The notes below the pieces were generated by a model, which was not told where the DNA came from, ran no database searches, and saw nothing but the letters and a program-made list of their open reading frames with translations. A DNA stretch of 64,000 bases from JAHEEL01 sp942491345 (GTDB lineage Bacteria; Actinomycetota; Acidimicrobiia; Spongiisociales; UBA5794), in contig CALOAN010000036.1 in assembly GCA_942491345.1 (NCBI GenBank), positions 155,421-219,420 on the forward strand, in the 5' to 3' direction. Each line of letters starts with the position of its first letter. Positions within the stretch are counted from its first letter, which is position 1. The position numbers were made by a program, and so were the translations under genes. Shown piece after piece: positions 58,293-64,000 of this stretch.

Positions 58293-60323
58293 CTAGAAGG
58301 CGGCGAGGGCGCGGGCGCGGTCGACGATGCCTTCCACGCTCGGGATCACCTGCTCTTCGAGCGACGCCGCATAGGGGAACGTGGGGACCTCCGGGGACGC
58401 GTACCGGCGCACCGGGGCATCGAGCCAGTCGAATGCGCGCTCCGAGATCTGGGCCGACACTTCGGCGCCGTAACCGAGGAATTCATTGTCTTCGTAGACG
58501 ATCAGGACCTTGCTCGTCCGCTTGACCGCTGCTTCGACGGTGGGCCAGTCGAGGGGTCGGAGCGATCGGAGATCTACGACGGTGGCCTCGATCCCTTCGT
58601 CTCGCAGGATGTCGGCGGCCTCGACGGAGAATTGCGCCATCGTCCCGTACGAGACGATCGTGAGGTCGTCACCAATCCGCCGAAGGGCGGCGCTGCCGAT
58701 CGGAACGCGGTGGTCGCCTTCCGGCATTGGCCCCTCCGCCATCCGGTAGAGCTTCTTCGGCTCGAGGAACATGACCGGATCGGGGTCGTCGATTGCCGAA
58801 AGCAGCAGCCCCTTCGCGTCGGCGGGTGTCGAAGGTGTCACGATCTTGAGGCCCGGCACGTGCGCATAGAACGCCTCGATGGATTGCGAGTGGTAGAGCG
58901 CACCGTGGATACCGCCGCCGTACGGTGTGCGGATCACCATCGGGCATGCCCAACGGCCATTTGAGCGATAGCGGATCCGTGCAACCTCGGACACGATCTG
59001 GTCGAAGGCTGGGTGAATGAAGTCGGCGAACTGAATCTCGGCGATCGCCTTCGTCCCGGTGGCAGCGATGCCAACACCCAAGCCGATGATCACCGACTCG
59101 GCGAGTGGAGCGTTGAACGCCCGATCGCTCCCGTAGGCGTCGGTGAGCCCCGCCGTGGCCTTGAATACGCCGCCTTTCGGGTCGGCGACATCTTCACCGA
59201 ACGTGACCGTCTGCGGCTCGCGACCCATCGCGTAGTGGAGTGTGCGGTTGATAGCGGTGATGAGGTTGACCTCCTCACCAACCGGCACAGGTTCCACGGT
59301 CACGGCGGCAACGGTTGGGACGATGGGCTTCGCATACACGTTGCCGACTGCGTCGGTCGGGTCGGGAGAGCTCTCGGCCGCTGCAACAGCATTGTTGATC
59401 AGTGAGGTGACCTCGGATTCGAGTTTGGCCTCAGCGGCTTCGGTGAGGACGCGCTGCTCGACGAGGTACTGCCGGAAGTTCGGGAGGGGGTCCTTTCTTC
59501 GCCACAACTCGACCTCTTCACGAGTCCGATACAGCTTGTCGTCATCGTCCGAGGTGTGGGCGTAGTAGCGGTACGTCTTGGCTTCGATGAGTGTTGGCCC
59601 TTCGCCGGTACGTGCCCGCTCAACGGCGGCCGAAGCGACGCCGAACATCTCGAGGATGTTGTTGCCGTCGACGACAACACCCTTCATCCCGTACCCCTCA
59701 GCTCGATCTGCGACCTGGCCGGCGACCTCGTCGGCGGCTGGGACGGAGATGGCGTACAGGTTGTTCTGGATGAGGAACACAACCGGCAGCTTGTGGATGC
59801 CGGCGAAGTTCATCGCCTCGTGCCAATCGCCTTCAGAAGTCGAACCCTCGCCCCCGGACACGTAGACGACGGCGTCCGTCCCGCGCCGCTTCAGTTCGTA
59901 GGCGATACCTACGGCATGGGGGTACTGGGTGGCGATGACCGACGAGTGGGTGAACAGGTTCAGGTCGGGCTCCGACCAGTGGTTCGGCATCTGCCGGCCG
60001 CCCGATGCGGGATCCGCAGCTTTCGCGAAGACACCCATGAAGACGTCCTTGGGTGTAACGCCGAGGCCGATGTTGAAGGCGATGTCACGGTAGTACGGAA
60101 GCGACCAGTCCTTCGACGGGTCGAGCGCCGCGGCGATGCCGATCTGGGTCGCTTCGTGACCTGAGACTGACACGACGAAGGGGACGCGGCCCTGCCGGTT
60201 CAGCGCCCACATCTTGTCGTCCAAGCGACGCGAGATCAGCATCTTGCGATACAGGTCGACGAGATCGTCGTTGGTCAGCCCGAGGGCGGTGTGGTCGATG
60301 ACTTGGTCCAGTCCCAGTGTCAC
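58293..60323 (-). CDS. fused branched-chain 2-oxoacid dehydrogenase E1 (alpha-beta)
   Basis: A 676-residue thiamine-diphosphate enzyme. The alpha part (about 1-330) has the ThDP motif GGEGSTSEGDWHEAMNFAGI and NNLYAISVP. The beta part (about 345-676) has TFGEDVADPKGGVFKATAGL, AEIQFADFIHPAFDQIVSE and CPMVIRTPYGGGIHG. The two subunits, normally separate genes, are joined in one polypeptide with an acidic linker. GTG start 60323, ten bases after leucine dehydrogenase, so it probably acts on the 2-oxoacids that enzyme makes. The E2 and E3 genes are not here. Confidence 0.92.
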   Translation of the reverse strand: MTLGLDQVIDHTALGLTNDDLVDLYRKMLISRRLDDKMWALNRQGRVPFVVSVSGHEATQIGIAAALDPSKDWSLPYYRDIAFNIGLGVTPKDVFMGVFAKAADPASGGRQMPNHWSEPDLNLFTHSSVIATQYPHAVGIAYELKRRGTDAVVYVSGGEGSTSEGDWHEAMNFAGIHKLPVVFLIQNNLYAISVPAADEVAGQVADRAEGYGMKGVVVDGNNILEMFGVASAAVERARTGEGPTLIEAKTYRYYAHTSDDDDKLYRTREEVELWRRKDPLPNFRQYLVEQRVLTEAAEAKLESEVTSLINNAVAAAESSPDPTDAVGNVYAKPIVPTVAAVTVEPVPVGEEVNLITAINRTLHYAMGREPQTVTFGEDVADPKGGVFKATAGLTDAYGSDRAFNAPLAESVIIGLGVGIAATGTKAIAEIQFADFIHPAFDQIVSEVARIRYRSNGRWACPMVIRTPYGGGIHGALYHSQSIEAFYAHVPGLKIVTPSTPADAKGLLLSAIDDPDPVMFLEPKKLYRMAEGPMPEGDHRVPIGSAALRRIGDDLTIVSYGTMAQFSVEAADILRDEGIEATVVDLRSLRPLDWPTVEAAVKRTSKVLIVYEDNEFLGYGAEVSAQISERAFDWLDAPVRRYASPEVPTFPYAASLEEQVIPSVEGIVDRARALAAF

Positions 60324-60333
60324 GTCGCTCCTC

Positions 60334-61410
60334 TCACGCTTGGTTGGACCGACGGCTGAAGCGCCGGCCCCCCGCCTCGTCGATCCGCCGTGTGGCGAAC
60401 CGCATCGCTGCAGTCTGTGGATCCACCCCTTCGGCGTCGGCTGTCTCGAATACCGAGGTGAGGTTGTTGTAGATGCGGTCGACCATCACAGCGGCACGCT
60501 CGAGTGAATAGCCATCTGTCTCGACCGCGATGTTGATGACACCCCCCGCATTCACAACGAAGTCCGGTGCGTAGAGGATCCCCCGATCAACGATCCGTTC
60601 CACATCGTGATCAACGGCGAGTTGGTTGTTTGCAGATCCTGCGATCGCGGTGCACCGCAACCGCGGAATGGTCCCATCGTTGAGGACGGCTCCGAGTGCA
60701 CACGGCGAGAAGACATCACACTCGATGTCGTAGACCTCCTCGATTGGGACGGCCTTCGAGCCGTACGTTTCGACGGCGAATGCAACGGCGGCCGCGTTGG
60801 GGTCGGCAACAATCGTCTCGGCACCGGCTTCGGTGAGGCGCCGAACGAGATCCATGCCGACCTTTCCAACGCCCTGTACGGCCAGGCGACGGCCGGCGAG
60901 GTCATCGGATCCCCACAGCCGTTCACCGATGGCGCGAAGCGCTGCCATCACACCACGCGCGGTCGCGGGGGACGGGTCTCCGGAGCCGCCATCTTCGAGC
61001 GGAAGCCCTGAAACCCACGGGGTCTCCTTCGATATCAGGACCATGTCCTGGACCGTGGTGCCGACATCCTCGGCCGTGACGTAGCGACCACCGAGGGAGT
61101 CGATAACACGCCCGTAGGAACGAATGAGGTCTTCGCTCCACGATTTCGCAGGGTCGCCGATGATGACTGCTTTGCCACCCCCCAGGTCGAGGCCGGCCGC
61201 AGCGGACTTGAGCGTCATGCCCTTGGCGAGGCGGAGGACGTCGCGCAGCGCGGCATCCTCATCGACGTAGGGATAGAACCGCGTCCCACCGAGCGCCGGA
61301 CCGAGTGATGTGTCGTGGATCGCAATGATCGTTCGGAGGCCGGTCTCACGGTCTGCACCGAACAACACCTCTTCATGCGTTTCGGTGCCGATCGCTTCGA
61401 ACACTCCCAA
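60334..61410 (-). CDS. leucine/branched-chain amino acid dehydrogenase
   Basis: A 358-residue Glu/Leu/Phe/Val dehydrogenase. Substrate and catalytic motifs are GPALGGTRFYPYVDEDAALRD, GLDLGGGKAVIIGDPA with the catalytic Lys, and the NAD domain VQGVGKVGMDLVRRL; the end NAGGVINIAVETDGYSLERA is typical. It deaminates leucine, valine or isoleucine to 2-oxoacids. TTG start at 61410 is likely, with GGATCC upstream; a GTG two codons later is an alternative. Forms an operon with the fused E1 gene. Confidence 0.93.
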   Translation of the reverse strand: MGVFEAIGTETHEEVLFGADRETGLRTIIAIHDTSLGPALGGTRFYPYVDEDAALRDVLRLAKGMTLKSAAAGLDLGGGKAVIIGDPAKSWSEDLIRSYGRVIDSLGGRYVTAEDVGTTVQDMVLISKETPWVSGLPLEDGGSGDPSPATARGVMAALRAIGERLWGSDDLAGRRLAVQGVGKVGMDLVRRLTEAGAETIVADPNAAAVAFAVETYGSKAVPIEEVYDIECDVFSPCALGAVLNDGTIPRLRCTAIAGSANNQLAVDHDVERIVDRGILYAPDFVVNAGGVINIAVETDGYSLERAAVMVDRIYNNLTSVFETADAEGVDPQTAAMRFATRRIDEAGGRRFSRRSNQA

Positions 61411-61505
61411 CAGGGATCCTTTCGATTGCGCAGAGAAACTGCCGCTCGAGGAGCGAAACGTATTCTAGTTGAGCGCTTCCCCGTCCGTACACGGACCCTC
61501 GCCGG

Positions 61506-61511
61506 TACCAT
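61506..61511 (+). promoter_or_regulatory. candidate -10 element of the 61518 gene
   Basis: TACCAT, six bases before ATG 61518; diverges from the leucine dehydrogenase side. Confidence 0.45.
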
Positions 61512-61517
61512 CCCACG

Positions 61518-62267
61518 ATGATCAGCACCGCCTACCTCCGTGTCTACGTCGAAGCTGATGGCGCCGAAGACATGCCGCGCGCGGAGGCCGATGCCGGCGG
61601 AGGCCCGATTCGATCGGACGGCCGGTTCATTTGGAATGAATCTCTCAGGGAAGAGGCGTTCTCGACGACCTGGAACGGGATCGAGTACGTGTGCCCCCGC
61701 AACACCCGGCTCCGGATGGTCGAAGGCGTGTTGGCCTTCTCGGCGACGTATCCACGAATTCCTCTCATTGATGATGACGAACGGGAGTCCTTCAAGAGCG
61801 AGCTCGCCGGTTTGCGGTCTTCCGACCGTCGGAGTCACATCCTCACCTCCCCGTGGCACGTCCCGCTCCGCTGGTTCGGCGCCTTCAGCCCCACCGAACG
61901 GGAGATCTACGAACGACCCGGCGGGCTCGGCATCCGATATCGCACCGACCTTGGCGAAGCGATTGATCGGATCGATTGGGCTGTGCGTGTGCTCGCTGGA
62001 GCCGGCTTCTCGGATCCGGTGATCGATCAGGTGCGCGACCTGGAGCGTTGGCTTGCCGATTTCCCGGCGGGGTCGATGCTCGAGCTCGACTACAGCACGG
62101 TGGCCGACGCCTTCCCAGAGGGGGACCTGACGTTTGACGAGTCCGCCTCAGATGTCCGAGAGAGCCTCGAAGGGCTCGAACGCGGCGATGGTGAGGCATC
62201 CAGGAGTGCGTACACACGCGTCGCTCAACGTTGGGCAGGCCGTCAGGCACTCACCTTCGCAAACTGA
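61518..62267 (+). CDS. conserved actinobacterial protein of unknown function
   Basis: A 249-residue soluble protein. Recurrent features are TAYLRVYVEADGAEDMPRAE at the start, SLREEAFSTTWNGIEYVCPRN and SHILTSPWHVPLRWFGAFSP. No enzyme motif is seen. Proteins of this look are found with single copies in actinobacteria, but I cannot name a family. The reading frame and TACCAT element support a real gene. Confidence 0.7.
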   Translation: MISTAYLRVYVEADGAEDMPRAEADAGGGPIRSDGRFIWNESLREEAFSTTWNGIEYVCPRNTRLRMVEGVLAFSATYPRIPLIDDDERESFKSELAGLRSSDRRSHILTSPWHVPLRWFGAFSPTEREIYERPGGLGIRYRTDLGEAIDRIDWAVRVLAGAGFSDPVIDQVRDLERWLADFPAGSMLELDYSTVADAFPEGDLTFDESASDVRESLEGLERGDGEASRSAYTRVAQRWAGRQALTFAN

Positions 62268-62336
62268 ATGCATGAGGTGTGAGACGGGCACGAGGGCCGA
62301 AGTCGGTAGTCTGTCGGCGCCATCGAAAGGACCACC

Positions 62337-62696
62337 ATGACCAATGAGTATCCCGTCGTACCCGATCCCGTGCCAGGAGAGTCGCGAGGGTGGGCAGCCG
62401 CCGCGCATCTCATCCCACTCGTCGGGCTGAGCTTCGTCGCTCCACTTGTGGTCTGGCTCATCAAGCGAGACGAGGACGCCTTCGTGGAGTATCACAGCCG
62501 AGAGGCTCTGAACTTCCAACTGACGCTCATCATCTACTTCATTGCGTCGGTGTTGCTGATGCTCGTGCTCATCGGGTTCATTCTCATCTTCGTGGTGGGG
62601 ATCTTCGCGTTTGTGGTCATCATCATCGCCGGTGTCAAAGCCGCAGGTGGTGAGTTCTATCGCTACCCGCTGAACATCAGATTCATCAAAGGCTGA
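62337..62696 (+). CDS. DUF4870 membrane protein
   Basis: A 119-residue protein with three hydrophobic segments. GWAAAAHLIPLVGLSFVAPL, VEYHSREALNFQLTLIIYF and the C-terminal GGEFYRYPLNIRFIK are the DUF4870 signature. ATG 62337 with AAAGGA upstream. The stop overlaps the next ATG, giving a two-gene unit of small membrane proteins. Function unknown. Confidence 0.88.
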   Translation: MTNEYPVVPDPVPGESRGWAAAAHLIPLVGLSFVAPLVVWLIKRDEDAFVEYHSREALNFQLTLIIYFIASVLLMLVLIGFILIFVVGIFAFVVIIIAGVKAAGGEFYRYPLNIRFIKG

Positions 62697-62947
62697 TGAA
62701 GCCCGACGCCGCCGGTTGGAAGCTGTTGCTGGCCTACCTGGCGTGGCTCCTCGCCTCGATCGCAATCGCACTGATTCTCGGGCTGCTTGTCGGCTCGATT
62801 GTCTCGCTCTTCGGTGTGAATGCCCGGTCGGATGCGCACCAACGAGTGGTTGAGGTGGCCGGAATGCTGTTCTTCGCGATGCTCGCCGCGGCGCCATTCA
62901 TCATGCGCTATCGGGAGCGTCGATCGAAGTCGGACTCGCCGGCCTGA
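62696..62947 (+). CDS. small two-helix membrane protein
   Basis: An 83-residue protein coupled to the DUF4870 gene (TGATGA). Hydrophobic segments at about residues 8-32 and 50-68 with a short basic tail. No family recognised. Confidence 0.6.
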   Translation: MKPDAAGWKLLLAYLAWLLASIAIALILGLLVGSIVSLFGVNARSDAHQRVVEVAGMLFFAMLAAAPFIMRYRERRSKSDSPA

Positions 62948-62984
62948 TCGGCTTGGCTGTTCGGATAGCCCGTTTGGAGCGGCC

Positions 62985-62990
62985 TACGAT
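62985..62990 (+). promoter_or_regulatory. candidate -10 element of the 62997 gene
   Basis: TACGAT, six bases before ATG 62997; favours this start over the longer in-frame extension into the preceding gene. Confidence 0.5.
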
Positions 62991-62996
62991 GTCGCG

Positions 62997-63989
62997 ATGA
63001 CCACCGGGGAGCTCCCCAGATTCTCTGACGTCGTGTGGCGGCCCCTTCGCGTGGAGGACGCCGAGGCGATGTCGGCGCTCCAGCAGCGGTGTTTCGCTGT
63101 TGACGGTGGCCACCGGATCACGCCCGGGGAGATGCGTGAGGAGTTCGATCGTCACGGCGAGCATGCTGAATCGGATTCGATCGGTGCCTTCGCTCCGAGC
63201 GGTCGACTGCTCGCTCTCGGCTGGGCTCAGGTCCCCGTGGGTGGGAAGACCGAACACCGGGGCTTCGTCTGGTTGGAGATGGATCCTGACCATCGTGGTG
63301 TCGTCGACGACGCCCTGCTCGACTGGGTGGAGAGAGCGGGAGCCAAGCGCCTCCGGACGTTCGACGACGGCATCCCGCTCCGTCTGTACCGCTATGGCGT
63401 CTATGACAAGATGACCGATGCCGTCGCTCTCATGAAGCGCCACGGGTACGAGATCGCTCGGTACTTCACCGACAATCTGCGCGACCTCTCACTGCCTATC
63501 GACAACTACCCCCTTGATCCGGCGATTGTCGCAAGATCGTGGTCGCCCCAGGTGGAGGCCGACGCACTCGTCGTCCACAATGCAGCCTTCTCCGATCATT
63601 GGGGCTCGCAGCCGATCGAACCCAACATCTGGGCCTCGTTCAACGCGGGTGAGTTCTTCGAACCAGATACGTCGTGGGTTGCGTATGACGGATCGACGCC
63701 GGTGTCGTACGTGATGACCGCCAAGTATCCGCACGACTTCGCGGACCGGGGGCGAACGGAGGCCTGGATCGAGGGCGTCGGGACGCTGAGGAGCCATCGC
63801 GGCCGGGGCATCGCCTCGGCCCTCATCACGATGGCGATTCGCGGCTTCCGCGACCAGGGCCTGCAGTTCGCCCGCCTGGGTGTCGATTCCGAGAACCCGA
63901 CCGGCGCGAACGAGATCTACGAACGTCTCGGCTTCGTCCCGGAGGAACGAACGATGACATTCACGAAGCCGGTCGAGCGGGTGGGGTGA
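62997..63989 (+). CDS. two-domain GNAT acetyltransferase (MshD-like architecture)
   Basis: A 330-residue tandem GNAT protein. The first domain has VVWRPLRVEDAEAMSALQQR and FVWLEMDPDHRGVVDDAL, with a degraded acetyl-CoA loop. The second is intact, with EAWIEGVGTLRSHRGRGIAS, LITMAIRGFRDQGL and RLGVDSENPTGANEIYERLG. The bipartite plan and the end RLGFVPEERTMTF resemble mycothiol synthase and related tandem GNATs, but the substrate is not assured. Confidence 0.82.
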   Translation: MTTGELPRFSDVVWRPLRVEDAEAMSALQQRCFAVDGGHRITPGEMREEFDRHGEHAESDSIGAFAPSGRLLALGWAQVPVGGKTEHRGFVWLEMDPDHRGVVDDALLDWVERAGAKRLRTFDDGIPLRLYRYGVYDKMTDAVALMKRHGYEIARYFTDNLRDLSLPIDNYPLDPAIVARSWSPQVEADALVVHNAAFSDHWGSQPIEPNIWASFNAGEFFEPDTSWVAYDGSTPVSYVMTAKYPHDFADRGRTEAWIEGVGTLRSHRGRGIASALITMAIRGFRDQGLQFARLGVDSENPTGANEIYERLGFVPEERTMTFTKPVERVG

Positions 63990-64000
63990 GTCGAGAGCAG

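Overview
The window looks like chromosomal housekeeping DNA from a G+C-rich actinobacterium, most likely of class Acidimicrobiia or a near relative. Supporting signs are a WhiB-type Fe-S regulator, a GlnR-like atypical response regulator beside a type I glutamine synthetase, a second type II glutamine synthetase, a DUF222/HNH protein, threonine-rich linkers in lipoproteins and secreted proteins, frequent GTG and some TTG starts, and many genes with a TANNNT hexamer 6-8 bases before the start codon (the leaderless promoter architecture of actinobacteria). The assignment is inference; no rRNA is present. I found no prophage, CRISPR array or insertion sequence.

Layout. 1-6.3 kb: a cut-off coiled-coil secreted protein, a small membrane protein, then a minus-strand phosphonate-type ABC operon (phnD, phnC, two phnE) translationally coupled to a dGTPase. 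6.3-11.9 kb: dnaX and a HAD nucleotidase, a lipoprotein hydrolase, then ybaB-recR plus an unknown gene. 12-15 kb: DUF222/HNH protein, a GNAT enzyme and a DUF3524 glycosyltransferase (tRNA-queuosine mannosyltransferase family). 15-20.4 kb: a long minus-strand run (small membrane protein, PHP phosphoesterase, histidine kinase, methylmalonyl-CoA epimerase, a small carboxylase-epsilon-like protein, thiolase, GlpX). 20.5-28.5 kb: TM-helix channel-like protein, cyclophilin, lysC-asd flanked by 60-bp repeats, tRNA-Pro(CGG), a CNNM/CorC protein, a lone receiver, a split NfeD pair and whiB. 28.4-31.5 kb: selB-selA. 31.5-41.3 kb: fxsA-nudix, a DUF308-DUF389 fusion, MBL hydrolase plus an M23 peptidase, Mrp, IscA, RidA, ALDH7 and a membrane protein. 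41.5-44.7 kb: a nitrogen-assimilation locus (glnR-like, glnA, glnII) with GlnR-box-like repeats between the divergent synthetases. 45.5-49 kb: pteridine reductase-like SDR, folB, a folK-folE fusion and moaA. 50-52 kb: LysM protein and partners. 52-56 kb: glycolate-oxidase-type glcD-glcE-glcF. 56-64 kb: acetyltransferases, a fused branched-chain 2-oxoacid dehydrogenase E1 with leucine dehydrogenase, and small membrane proteins.

Notable points. Three genes are broken or split in the sequence as given (M23 peptidase near 36350, glcF near 55090, nfeD near 27340-27364). Each resumes correctly in another frame, which suggests either indel errors in the assembly or recoding and recent mutation. Three families of intergenic repeats recur: 60-bp units, GAGAC-rich hairpins and REP-like palindromes. 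They lie mostly between convergent genes and probably act as bidirectional terminators or are small mobile elements. The selenocysteine pair selA-selB implies selenoproteins elsewhere in the genome; no selC, selD or convincing selenoprotein was seen here.
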